From Candidatus Geocrenenecus huangii (GTDB taxonomy: Archaea > Thermoproteota > Nitrososphaeria_A > Caldarchaeales > Wolframiiraptoraceae), in NCBI GenBank assembly GCA_023268155.1, contig JALNKM010000006.1, positions 1 through 64,000 of the forward strand: a stretch of 64,000 bases of DNA, given 5' to 3'. Below are positions 17,972 to 26,295 of this stretch, one piece after another (position 1 is the first letter of the stretch; each line of letters starts with the position of its first letter). Under the pieces are notes generated by a model, which worked only from the letters and a program-made list of their open reading frames with translations, searched no databases and was not told the DNA's origin. The position numbers were made by a program, and so were the translations under genes.

Positions 17972-19191
17972 GTCTCCACACCCTCCTCATTCTTAAGTTC
18001 ACTGATTATCATATTTTTAGCTCTCTCAACATCTCGGCTGGACAATATTAGCCTGATGGAGGAGCTTATGGTTAGTAGTCCGTAAAGGTTTATGCCAGAT
18101 TCAGCTAATGGTTTAGTAACTTTGTAGATTATCCCTGGGCTCGTCTCAAGCATTCTTCCAGATATTACTAGCATTGATAAGTCTTGGTAGAGGCTGATAG
18201 CCTTCCCTAAGCTGCCCGATACTAGAGTTGAGTGGATGTCGGCAATAATTCCATCTTTTTCTTCGACGTAGAGAACTAGGGAATGCTCTTCGCTTGTTAT
18301 CCCAATAATCTTGAGGCCTCGCTCCTTTAGTTTGTTCACCAGTTTCTCGAAGGCTACGGCTCCATTAAGCTGGTCGCCGACGATGGTCGCCATAGTAATC
18401 CTGAGAGGCGGAGAATACACCTCTATATCAGGTTCATATCCTTTGATCACTGTTCCACCATTACTTAGTAACTCTTTCAAACTAGCAATCCTAAGTCTTA
18501 AGTTCTTGCCTAGGTACCTCAATGCTTTTGTATGAATTATCTTTGAGCCGCCTCTCACTAAAGCTTGAACTTCTTTGAAGTCTAGTTCACTAAGTATCTT
18601 TGCATCTTCAACCATATCTGGGTCGGCTGAGAATATTCCTGGAACATCTTTGACCAGCACTATCTCCTCAGCGGATAGACAGCTGCCGACTAAGACAGCT
18701 GTTGTATCGCTACCACCTCTACCCAGAGTTGTTATTCTTCCATCTCTAGTCTTACCTATGAAGCCACAGATTACTGGAATTAATCCTTCAGCCAAGAGTG
18801 GTTCGATCTCTTCTTCTACCTTCTTCTTTGTTTCTTCATAAATGGGCTCAGCATCTAAATGCTTATCATTCGTAATTATTGGCCACCTCTCATCTGAGGG
18901 GTCGATGAACAATGCGTTCACTCCATGTTCCCTTAAGGCTAGAGTGAAGAGTCTTACACTCGTCCTTTCACCCATTGCTAGTATTTCATCCATCATTGAA
19001 GGCTCGGGATTCTTCGATAGATTTTTAACTGTTTCAACCAACTCGTCTGTTACACCTTTCAAAGCTGAGACAACCACGACTACTCCATATCCATTGTCTA
19101 CAAGCCTCTTTACCCAGTTTGCAGCATCAGCAATAGCGGAGACATCTTTTAGAACAGACCCACCCAACTTAACTACTATACTCTTAACCAA
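17968..19191 (-). CDS. lysC: Aspartate kinase with C-terminal ACT domains
   Basis: 407 residues from a TTG at 19191. A GTG at 19209 is also in frame, but it forms part of a strong GGAGGTG ribosome site (19201-19207) that is well placed only for the TTG. The kinase domain carries SIVVKLGGSVLKD and TLGRGGSDTTAVLVG. The last 150 residues hold two ACT-like regions (VLYVEEKDGIIADIH; ISSSIRLILSSRDVE), the usual site of feedback control by Lys or Thr. It is the first gene of the aspartate-to-shikimate operon and is preceded by a structured leader. Confidence 0.95.
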   Translation of the reverse strand: MVKSIVVKLGGSVLKDVSAIADAANWVKRLVDNGYGVVVVVSALKGVTDELVETVKNLSKNPEPSMMDEILAMGERTSVRLFTLALREHGVNALFIDPSDERWPIITNDKHLDAEPIYEETKKKVEEEIEPLLAEGLIPVICGFIGKTRDGRITTLGRGGSDTTAVLVGSCLSAEEIVLVKDVPGIFSADPDMVEDAKILSELDFKEVQALVRGGSKIIHTKALRYLGKNLRLRIASLKELLSNGGTVIKGYEPDIEVYSPPLRITMATIVGDQLNGAVAFEKLVNKLKERGLKIIGITSEEHSLVLYVEEKDGIIADIHSTLVSGSLGKAISLYQDLSMLVISGRMLETSPGIIYKVTKPLAESGINLYGLLTISSSIRLILSSRDVERAKNMIISELKNEEGVET

Positions 19192-19199
19192 AACCAGGC

Positions 19200-19340
19200 A
19201 CACCTCCACAATATAGGATGTTTATCTAGGCGCCCCGGCTCACGCCAGGGCAAAATAGTAAAAGCTCCAGACGCCATAAAAGAATGTTCTCGCAGTAATG
19301 TTAGGTGATCCCAACTTTACCCGCCTCTGGAGCTTGCCTC
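19200..19340 (-). promoter_or_regulatory. Structured 5' leader of lysC-asd-aro operon (candidate riboswitch or attenuator)
   Basis: A minus-strand TATA-like GTTTAATTA (about 19358-19367) predicts transcription from near 19338, leaving about 140 nt of leader. It is GC-rich against its surroundings and folds well by eye. TCTGGAGCTT (19326-19335) pairs perfectly with AAGCTCCAGA (19262-19271). CCCUGGC-GUGA-GCCGGGG (19233-19250) is a 7-bp hairpin capped by a GNRA tetraloop. GTTGG/CC(T)AAC closes a small inner loop. The CACCT within the loop region (19303-19307) is complementary to AGGTG of the ribosome site at 19201-19207, so two alternative states are imaginable. I could not match it to any known riboswitch class. 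Confidence 0.5.
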
Positions 19341-19498
19341 AGTATACTATTATTGCGCTAATTAAACCTTTCCCATACCATTTATAAAAGGGGTCAGAGT
19401 CCTTTAGTTATTAATATAACAATGGCTTGACTTTTATCATGATGGGTCTATTGAAGTTTAATAAGATGAATATTTGATGAAATAGTAGATGATTTAAT

Positions 19499-19687
19499 AT
19501 GAGTACACGCTCCCCTAGATTCTTCAAGATACTAGTTAAATCGTTATGCCTCATAGTCCTAATTGTCTCAGCATATCTTCTGTATCTTGCTTTAAGTCTA
19601 CCTCTAACATATCCAATACTAAACTTTGTTACATTAACGTTTCTCATCCTCTTAGTAATCTTCAGCCTCTTGACATTGTTAACTTAA
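19499..19687 (+). CDS. Small protein with two membrane helices
   Basis: 62 residues, almost entirely hydrophobic in two helices (about 10-31 and 34-61) after a basic N-terminus (STRSPRFFK). A TATA-like GTTTAATAA is about 40 bases upstream; no clear ribosome site. Low complexity in Leu, Ile, Thr and Ser. There is an overlapping 78-codon frame on the other strand (19411-19647) that looks less protein-like. No family is recognisable. Confidence 0.4.
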   Translation: MSTRSPRFFKILVKSLCLIVLIVSAYLLYLALSLPLTYPILNFVTLTFLILLVIFSLLTLLT

Positions 19688-19736
19688 TATGCATCTTTCT
19701 CCAATACTCTAACTCCTCGAATTGAAGAAGACCGTA

Positions 19737-20702
19737 TTATCTTTCTCTGATGATTTCCCTCCAATCTGATTTTATCTTAGCTCCACCTCTTTTCTCTTGG
19801 ATATAATTGTATGCAGATATGGCCGCGATCGCTCCTTGGCTCGCTGATATCACAGCTTGCTTGTAGGGGATATTAGTTACATCTCCTGCTGCGAATACGC
19901 CTCTTCTACTCGTTGCACAAACCGTGTCTACTACTATTTCTCCACTCTCATCTAGTTCAATGAATTCTTTGACCCACTCTGTCTTCATCTGGTATCCGAG
20001 CTCAACGAATACACCATCAACCCTAATCTCCTTAATCGATCCATCGGTTAAGCTCTCTAAGACTACGGACTCGACATTGTTTTCTCCCTTAACTTCTTTG
20101 ATGATTGTCTCGGAGAATTCCATAAATCTCTTATTACAGTCTGCAGGGAGAGTACTTGAGTCTAGTTTACTCTTCCCCTTATGAACCAGGTATACGGTAT
20201 TACCGTAACTACACAATAGGTTTACTGCTTCAAAAGCTTGTGGCCCCCACCCATAGACTACTACCTTCTTTTCACGATATAACGGCGCATCACATATAGC
20301 GCAGTAGCTTATCCCTCTCCCCTTAAATTTCTCTTCACCGGGGACGTTCATCTCTCTGGGGGTCTTCCCGAAAGCCAGGATCACCGCCTCTGAACTCAAC
20401 TCATATCCATTCTTAGTCCTCACAGTAAACACTCCATCCCTTTCTGCTATACCAACAACTTCATCGAACAGTATCTCCACACCATATTGTTGTGCCTGTT
20501 CTAGAATCTTCGATGCAAGCTCGTAGCCTGAAATAGACCTAAAACCTGGAAAATTCTCGATACTTGAAGTTAGGGTTAGCTGCCCACCAATATCTTTAGT
20601 GATAATCACTGTAGTCAATTTTTGTCTTGAAGCATATAATGCCGCTGTAAGACCAGCCGCTCCTCCTCCAACTATTATTACATCGTAATCGATGTATACC
20701 AT
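19737..20702 (-). CDS. trxB: Thioredoxin reductase family flavoprotein
   Basis: 321 residues with FAD motif VGGGAAGLTAALYA (11-24), redox pair CAIC (134-137) and the C-terminal GVFAAGDV segment. It would pass electrons to thioredoxin or glutaredoxin-like proteins. The NAD(P)-binding loop reads VVVYGWGPQAFEA (about 147-159). The usual GGGDSA pattern and the following HRR..R pair that binds the NADPH phosphate are missing (the equivalent place is VHKGKSKLDSS). Use of NADH or another donor is therefore likely. Divergent from thrB, with a short shared promoter region. Confidence 0.9.
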   Translation of the reverse strand: MVYIDYDVIIVGGGAAGLTAALYASRQKLTTVIITKDIGGQLTLTSSIENFPGFRSISGYELASKILEQAQQYGVEILFDEVVGIAERDGVFTVRTKNGYELSSEAVILAFGKTPREMNVPGEEKFKGRGISYCAICDAPLYREKKVVVYGWGPQAFEAVNLLCSYGNTVYLVHKGKSKLDSSTLPADCNKRFMEFSETIIKEVKGENNVESVVLESLTDGSIKEIRVDGVFVELGYQMKTEWVKEFIELDESGEIVVDTVCATSRRGVFAAGDVTNIPYKQAVISASQGAIAAISAYNYIQEKRGGAKIKSDWREIIRER

Positions 20703-20794
20703 ATTCCTAACTAGTTAACCCTGTTTTATAAGAATATTGTGTTGTCTTGAACCTATGGAGATACAATATTTATCAGCAACCATATTCCAGCATC

Positions 20795-21745
20795 ATGTTA
20801 GATATGAAGTCTGTTGAAGTGTCCGCTCCTGCAACCATCGCCAACCTCGGGCCTGGATTTGACGTTGTTGGTCTAGCCATTGAAAATTACAGAGACGTAG
20901 TCCATATAGAGTTAACCGACGATAAAGTTATCTCCTTCGAGATAGTTAATAATACGAGCGTAGCTGTGGCCTCCAAGGCGGAAGAGAACTCCGCAGTAAT
21001 CTCGGCATTAAAGGTAATGGAATACTCAGGTGTAAGAAAAGGATTTAAGATGAAGCTTGTGAAAAACGTTCCCGTAGGAATAGGTCTAGGAAGCTCGGGT
21101 GCATCTGCCGCCGCAGCAGCATTCGCCATGAATATCCTCCTTAGTGGAAAGCTTCCAATGGAGGTTCTCGTTAAGTCTGCTGGCGAGGGAGAGAAAGTCG
21201 CATGCGGTGCACCACATCTTGATAATGTTGCTCCCTCGCTTTACGGCGGATTTACAATGATACTCGATGTTGAGAAGCCCGAGATATTCAATATCAAGCC
21301 ATCTGTAGATTTCTCTATCGTGTTAGTCACGCCTAGAGTATCTCTACCGAGGAATAAGACGGAGTATGCGAGAAGCCTTCTTCCCAAAAAGGTTGAGCTG
21401 GAAACAATGGTCAAGCAGACGGCCAGCTTAACCCGGCTAATAGTTGGATTAATGAGTGGCAACCTAGAAATGGTTGGCAGAGCGATCAGTAGCGACTTCG
21501 TGGTGGAGCCTGCTAGAAGCATAATGATCCCAAGATTCTATGAAGTGAAAGAAGCTGCTTTGAAGTCTGGAGCACTTGGATTCACTATAAGTGGGGCAGG
21601 CCCGTCGGTGTTCGCATTAACATATCCCGAAGATGCGGAGAACATACTCTATGAAGTTTTAAGAAAATTCAATGAGAATGATATAGAAGCTAAGGGAATA
21701 GTAGCGAAACCTTCATGGATAGGTGCAAGGATTGAAGAACACTAG
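20795..21745 (+). CDS. thrB: Homoserine kinase
   Basis: 316 residues from the ATG at 20795. A TATA-like TATTTAT (about 20767) lies 27 bases before it, so the message is probably leaderless and the in-frame ATG at 20747 is upstream of transcription. GHMP kinase marks are SAPATIANLGPGFDVVGLAI (about 8-27), the phosphate loop PVGIGLGSSGASAAAAA (about 93-109) and GFTISGAGPSVFAL near 260-273. It phosphorylates homoserine for threonine synthesis, drawing on the aspartate semialdehyde made by the lysC-asd operon 1.6 kb away. Confidence 0.95.
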   Translation: MLDMKSVEVSAPATIANLGPGFDVVGLAIENYRDVVHIELTDDKVISFEIVNNTSVAVASKAEENSAVISALKVMEYSGVRKGFKMKLVKNVPVGIGLGSSGASAAAAAFAMNILLSGKLPMEVLVKSAGEGEKVACGAPHLDNVAPSLYGGFTMILDVEKPEIFNIKPSVDFSIVLVTPRVSLPRNKTEYARSLLPKKVELETMVKQTASLTRLIVGLMSGNLEMVGRAISSDFVVEPARSIMIPRFYEVKEAALKSGALGFTISGAGPSVFALTYPEDAENILYEVLRKFNENDIEAKGIVAKPSWIGARIEEH

Positions 21746-21833
21746 AATAATGAAAACTAACCACAACACCTACAAATATTCAATCTTTCTATAGAGATAA
21801 TTCTTAAGAAGACGCTTCACATGATCGTCCATA

Positions 21834-21905
21834 GGGCCGGTAGATCAGTGGGAGATCGCCCGCCTCGCACGCGGGAGGACGCGGGTTCAAGTCCCGCCCG
21901 GTCCA
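21834..21905 (+). tRNA. tRNA-Ala (CGC)
   Basis: Acceptor GGGCCGG/CCGGTCC contains the G3-U70 wobble pair that identifies alanine tRNA. D-arm GATC/GATC, anticodon stem CCCGC/GCGGG with loop CTCGCAC (anticodon CGC), T-arm GCGGG-TTCAAGT-CCCGC, discriminator A. No intron and no encoded CCA. Outside the anticodon loop it is almost identical to the intron-bearing tRNA-Ala at 27242. Confidence 0.95.
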
Positions 21906-22105
21906 TCATCCCAAATACAGCTCTACTTGAGACAACCACAATCAAGGCTTCTACTGTTACGGTAACAGAAACCATAACGACGATTAAAACAGAAAGTCTA
22001 AAAGTTTCAAAAAGTGCTCCGGGTATCACAGAGACGGTTACAACTACGGTTGCACAAGGAGTAAGACTCAAAGTGTATAATCGCAACGGCAGCATACGAT
22101 TCTAA
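21906..22105 (+). pseudogene. Remnant of a Thr-rich surface or binding protein
   Basis: An open frame continues from inside the tRNA-Ala gene to a stop at 22105 without any usable start codon after the tRNA. It encodes a Thr/Val-rich linker (ETTTIKASTVTVTETITTIK, later ITETVTTTVAQG) followed by VRLKVYNRNGSIRF. Such linkers join the membrane anchor and the mature domain of archaeal binding and surface proteins, as in the gene at 227-1312. It looks like an internal piece of such a gene cut off by rearrangement next to the tRNA. Confidence 0.45.
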
Positions 22106-22159
22106 AATTGCTCCTCAAGTTTAAGTCTTAAGAGAGTTTAGGGATGACTATTTTATTAA

Positions 22160-22546
22160 GACATTTGCGGGCTCGAACTTCATGAAAGTATTTAATGTCT
22201 TCTACTATCTTTGGAGCCTATATATCGCTGAAGCTTAATAGGACGACCCTACCCTAGGAAGTACTACTAAACTCATGATATATCTGTTAATCTCACTGTC
22301 GGAGTTCTCTAAGAATGCTTCTACGATTTTCTCAATAGTCCTTCTCAATCTTCCAAGAGGTTAGCTGTTATAATTTCAGGCTTAGTAGCTAGCATTCTGA
22401 TAAGCTTAATCTACTTAACTCCTATAGCTTTGATCATATACTCGATCTTAAAGCTGAAAAAGATAAGTGCTGATTTCATCATTTTCTATGCTGCTGATGA
22501 TAAGAATATTATCCGCGATAGGGAAAATCGTCTTAAACATTCATAA
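22160..22546 (+). pseudogene. Decayed membrane protein gene
   Basis: One frame gives NFMKVFNVFYYLWSLYIAEA, then two stops, then an ATG at 22275 with about 30 residues (LISLSEFSKNASTIFSIVLL). A single frameshift near 22360 continues it into RLAVIISGLVASILISLIYL and a charged tail ending at 22546. Together these look like a small membrane protein broken by stops and a frameshift. I cannot name the family. With the preceding remnant it makes 21906-22560 a patch of gene debris; no intact gene is visible there. Confidence 0.35.
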
Positions 22547-22672
22547 AGCTCAATAAGTAAACAAGTTCTCTAACCTAGGCTATTTCAATTTATATAGATG
22601 TAGATAAGTAGCATCAACTACGTCATTTATAACACATATTAATCTTTCTTATCTTATCGGTGAATGTTTATA

Positions 22673-22691
22673 TGGATGGATAAACCATCCA
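22673..22691 (+). promoter_or_regulatory. Palindromic operator of ABC importer, copy 2
   Basis: TGGATGGATAAACCATCCA differs at one central base from the minus-strand element at 5453-5471. It follows a TATA-like TTTATAT (22667-22673) and ends eight bases before the ATG at 22700. The geometry is the same as for copy 1, and both genes encode parts of one class of ABC importer, so a common regulator is inferred. Confidence 0.7.
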
Positions 22692-22699
22692 TAGCTGAA

Positions 22700-23473
22700 A
22701 TGATAAGTGTAGAGAAGCTATCTTTTAGCTACGGCGATTTACAAGTTCTCGAGAATATTTCATTCGACCTATATTACGGTGAATTCGTTGGTGTAATAGG
22801 ACCTAATGGATCAGGCAAGACGACCTTACTGAAATGTCTCTGCAGACTTCTTAAACCCTTTGGTGCAGTATACATAGACGGTGAAGAAATCTCCAGAATA
22901 GACTTCAACAAATTATCTAGAAAAATCTCCTACACATCATCAGAGTTGGACTCATCAATAGATGGGTTAACAGTATTCGAGCTTGTTTCGAGTGGTAGGA
23001 CCCCATACATGAAGGGTATCTGGTGGGAGAGCGGAGAAGACGAGAGGATCATATTCGACTCGATAAGGATAATAGGTCTAGAAGATAAAGTAAACAGGAG
23101 AATAGGAGAACTAAGTAGTGGAGAGAAGCAGAGAGCCAAAATCGCTAGGTTGCTTAGTCAAACACCTGAAATATTTCTGGTAGATGAGCCTACGGTTCAC
23201 TTAGACTTAAAACATCAAATAGAGATAATGAATATTCTCAAAAGCTTAAAGTTGAAGAAGAAGATCGTGGTCGCCGTATTCCATGATCTAAATCTGGCAT
23301 CTCTTTACGCTGACAGAATAATCGTGTTAAAGAAGGGTCAGATATCTGCGATAGGTAGGCCAGCAGACGTTCTTAATGAAGACATTCTTAGAGATGTATA
23401 CGGGGTAGACGTCAAAATACTTCATACAGGCTTATATGGGACTCCGATAATAGTGCCTATGCCGAGTATATGA
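22700..23473 (+). CDS. ABC transporter ATP-binding protein, FepC/BtuD type
   Basis: 257 residues from the ATG at 22700, about 30 bases after the TATA-like TTTATAT. The longer frame from 22664 would start before the predicted transcript. It has Walker A GPNGSGKTT, Q-loop, signature LSSGEKQRAKIARLL, Walker B IFLVDEPTVHLDL and the switch His in VFHDLNLA. It powers import of an iron chelate, heme or corrinoid. No permease is adjacent; the shared palindrome points to the permease and binding protein at 3294-5450 as its partners. Its stop is 21 bases from the convergent pus10 stop. Confidence 0.9.
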   Translation: MISVEKLSFSYGDLQVLENISFDLYYGEFVGVIGPNGSGKTTLLKCLCRLLKPFGAVYIDGEEISRIDFNKLSRKISYTSSELDSSIDGLTVFELVSSGRTPYMKGIWWESGEDERIIFDSIRIIGLEDKVNRRIGELSSGEKQRAKIARLLSQTPEIFLVDEPTVHLDLKHQIEIMNILKSLKLKKKIVVAVFHDLNLASLYADRIIVLKKGQISAIGRPADVLNEDILRDVYGVDVKILHTGLYGTPIIVPMPSI

Positions 23474-23494
23474 GAAAAACGGTGAATCAATCTG

Positions 23495-24850
23495 TCAGTT
23501 TTCTTCTATATTCTCAACATCTAGGACAGATAACTGGATCATAATAGGCTTATTCCCGAGCAGCTCCATTACGTTTGGTCTGGTTCTACCGTTATCACCA
23601 TCTATTAATTCTTTTACGTACAATCCTCCCTGAGCTTTTATCCTGAACTTGACGATCTTCGGACCTATCTTCTCAGCTTCAACGTAGTATAATTTCTTTC
23701 TTCTAAGTTTGTCCGCCCTTCTCTTCAGGACACGTGTGGGCGTCCACTGCTCGACAACTATGTTATTCATATCGGTTGTAATCTTTCTTAGGTTTTCCTC
23801 ATCTACCTCATTCTCGAATTCTACTGTTGCTTCATAAGTCTTAGAGACTAAAGGAGAAGAAGTCTTCAATATTCTTAGTTCCCTCCTACTCGAGTATCTT
23901 AAATCTTGGACCTCGATCTTGCCGGCAGCTTCTCTATTAATTTTTTCCTCGAGAATCTTCAATTCTAGGAACCTCTTACGTGGATGCTTCAATTCTAGAA
24001 CGAACGGTCTTCCAGACCCGAGGACTACTGCATCTACATCTTCTCTACCTGCCCCATGAAACTTAAAGTCTACCGCCTCAAAATATTCCACGGCTGGTCC
24101 GCCAATCAATTCACTTATAGATTCAGGGTATTCTCTACCACTGTAATTACATTTAATGCATCCTCTACCCCAACATTCTCTACAAAGCCATGGAGTTTGA
24201 GGTATGTCTTTACGTAGTTTCCTATATCTTCCGTATATGAATAGTGGGTTAACTTGTATTTCGAATACTTCTGAAAATATATCAACCAGTATGACTATCT
24301 CCGGGGTCTTATACTCGATGTCTCTACCTAGTTCTTTCTGGATAAGTAGACCAATCTCTCTAGTAATATCTTCTTTAATGTCTTCGCCGGTCGTAATCAT
24401 GTACTCTGAATAGATTGCATCTTCCCTCTCTCTAACCTCTACAGGGACTTTCGCACCGACTAGGAAATCTCTAAATTCATATTCTTTTAATTGCTCAGCT
24501 ATCTTGGAAGAAATCTCTATGAATCTCTTAGGATTGAGTGCGTCTCCGCATATATAGCAGGGTTTCGATTCAGGCTTGTTGTAGCCCATTTTTTCCAGAA
24601 ACTTACTCGCTGGATTATAACCACATGTGGATAGCATTCTTAGTCTTCTTACTCCTTCTTCAAGGTTATCTCTCGCTAGTCTGTGTGCCTCCATGAAGAG
24701 CATAGTCTTTAATGTTCTGCCTCTCTCCTTATTACTAATACCGTATCCTATTGAGGCGAAATGCCTGCCTAAACAGTAGTCGCAGAGAGGATACTTCGAT
24801 AAGATCTTCAAAGCTAGATCTACAATCTCTGAAGACCCCAAGAAAGCCAT
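23495..24850 (-). CDS. pus10: tRNA pseudouridine synthase Pus10
   Basis: 451 residues, the archaeal Pus10 length. It makes pseudouridine 54 and/or 55 in the T-loop of tRNA. The N-terminal zinc-finger/THUMP part carries CDYCLGRHFASIGYG (about 19-33) and CYICGDAL (about 97-104). A second Cys cluster CRECWGRGCIKC (about 223-234) precedes the catalytic core with GAGREDVDAVVLGSGRPFV (about 261-279), where the DVDA Asp is the probable nucleophile. It is followed upstream by srp54 on the same strand, 14 bases apart. Confidence 0.95.
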   Translation of the reverse strand: MAFLGSSEIVDLALKILSKYPLCDYCLGRHFASIGYGISNKERGRTLKTMLFMEAHRLARDNLEEGVRRLRMLSTCGYNPASKFLEKMGYNKPESKPCYICGDALNPKRFIEISSKIAEQLKEYEFRDFLVGAKVPVEVREREDAIYSEYMITTGEDIKEDITREIGLLIQKELGRDIEYKTPEIVILVDIFSEVFEIQVNPLFIYGRYRKLRKDIPQTPWLCRECWGRGCIKCNYSGREYPESISELIGGPAVEYFEAVDFKFHGAGREDVDAVVLGSGRPFVLELKHPRKRFLELKILEEKINREAAGKIEVQDLRYSSRRELRILKTSSPLVSKTYEATVEFENEVDEENLRKITTDMNNIVVEQWTPTRVLKRRADKLRRKKLYYVEAEKIGPKIVKFRIKAQGGLYVKELIDGDNGRTRPNVMELLGNKPIMIQLSVLDVENIEEN

Positions 24851-24864
24851 CTCTAATCTTCTCC

Positions 24865-26202
24865 TTACTGCATTGTTTTTAGAAACTTTTTCGGAAGCCT
24901 CTTAGCAGTCTTCATAAACTTCTTCGCAATTCTGTACTGCTTTATTAGGTTCTTAACATCTTTCTCTAAGACCCCTGCTCCTCTAGCAATCCTCTTAATT
25001 CTTGACGAATTAATTATGTGTGGGTCCATCCTTTCCTCGGGAGTCATAGAACAGATTATCGCATCCCATTTCTCTATTTGTTTTTCAGCACTCTTAAGGG
25101 TCTCGTCTGGAATATTCTGAACCCCTGGTAGAGGGAGCTTAGATATGAGTTTGGAGAGTGGGCCGGCTTTTCTCAGGTCCTTCAATTGTTTAACAAATTG
25201 CTCTAGCGTGAACTCTCCACGCATGAATGCTTCTGCTCTCTTCTCATCCATTTCGAGTTCAGCTAGCCTGAACTTCTCTAAGAGCCCCTCAATGTCTCCT
25301 AAACCTAGTAGTCTGCCAACGTAGCCGGTCGGGCTGAATAACTCGATGTCATCTATCTTTTCCCCAGTCCCTATGAATTTTATCTTTGCATTTGTAACAG
25401 CGATCGCTGAGAGTGCTCCTCCACCTTTTGCGCTTGTATCCATTTTCGTCAAGAATATGGACCCTATCGGTGCTGCTTCATGGAATGCCTTTGCATGTAA
25501 CCCTGCCTGCTGGCCTATACCAGCATCTATAACTAACATGACTTCATCTGGGTTGATCTCTTTCTGCAGAGTTCTCACTTCTTCCATCAAGGTATCTTGG
25601 CTCTTGTGCCTCCCAGCAGTGTCTATCAACACCACTTTCACTCCATCTGATGTAAGCTTCACGATCCCTTCCTTTACAATCTTAACGGGGTCTTCCTCGT
25701 TATCGCTTCTATACACTGGTATCTTTGTATCTCTTAGTAGCTGTTCCAGCTGGTCGCATGCTCCAGGTCTATAGGTGTCTGCGCATATTACTCCAACATT
25801 ATACCCGCTCTTCTTAAGATAATATGCTAGCTTGGCTACACTAGTTGTCTTCCCGAAGCCTTGTATTCCCACCATCATTATTATGTATCTACGGTCTTTA
25901 GGAATGTTGAGCTTAGCGGTCTCTTCGCCTAGCAGGTTAACCAGTTCTTCATAGACAATCTTGATTACCTGATCTTTACGTGAGATCCCTGGGGGGAGCT
26001 TTTCTTCTACTGCCCTCTTCTTAACATTCTCGGATATCTTCTGTACGATTTCTACGTTAACGTCTCCGATTAGTAGAGATCGTTGAATACCTCTTACGAG
26101 CTCATTTATAGCGCCTTCATCAACAGTAGTAGATGAGATGAACTTGCTGATAGCTTTCTTTAACATCTCGCTTAGCGACGTCATCCCTATCAAACTCTGC
26201 AA
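24865..26202 (-). CDS. srp54: Signal recognition particle GTPase SRP54
   Basis: 445 residues. An N-terminal four-helix bundle, a G domain with GIQGFGKTTSVAKLA (112-126), DTYRPGACDQL, DTAGRHKSQD and TKMDTSAKGGGAL, and a Met-rich M domain (about 305-445) that holds 7S RNA and signal peptides. It targets nascent membrane and secreted proteins to FtsY. The RNA gene and ftsY are not in the window. The first in-frame start at 26202 gives a slightly extended N-terminus; the Met at residue 7 is an alternative. Confidence 0.98.
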   Translation of the reverse strand: MQSLIGMTSLSEMLKKAISKFISSTTVDEGAINELVRGIQRSLLIGDVNVEIVQKISENVKKRAVEEKLPPGISRKDQVIKIVYEELVNLLGEETAKLNIPKDRRYIIMMVGIQGFGKTTSVAKLAYYLKKSGYNVGVICADTYRPGACDQLEQLLRDTKIPVYRSDNEEDPVKIVKEGIVKLTSDGVKVVLIDTAGRHKSQDTLMEEVRTLQKEINPDEVMLVIDAGIGQQAGLHAKAFHEAAPIGSIFLTKMDTSAKGGGALSAIAVTNAKIKFIGTGEKIDDIELFSPTGYVGRLLGLGDIEGLLEKFRLAELEMDEKRAEAFMRGEFTLEQFVKQLKDLRKAGPLSKLISKLPLPGVQNIPDETLKSAEKQIEKWDAIICSMTPEERMDPHIINSSRIKRIARGAGVLEKDVKNLIKQYRIAKKFMKTAKRLPKKFLKTMQ

Positions 26203-26295
26203 GGTAAGTATTAAGATTTGACTAGATGACCGAAATCAGAGCTTTCCTATCAAGATAGAGTTTTATTTTGGCGTCTAAAGTATATGCTAGCATCT

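Noticed and set aside
19411-19647. Minus-strand 78-codon frame
   Set aside because: It overlaps a plus-strand frame that looks more like a membrane protein and has no recognisable features or start signals.
21817-22095. Minus-strand 92-codon frame opposite tRNA-Ala
   Set aside because: It runs through the tRNA gene and reads the low-complexity Thr linker backwards; it is a shadow frame.
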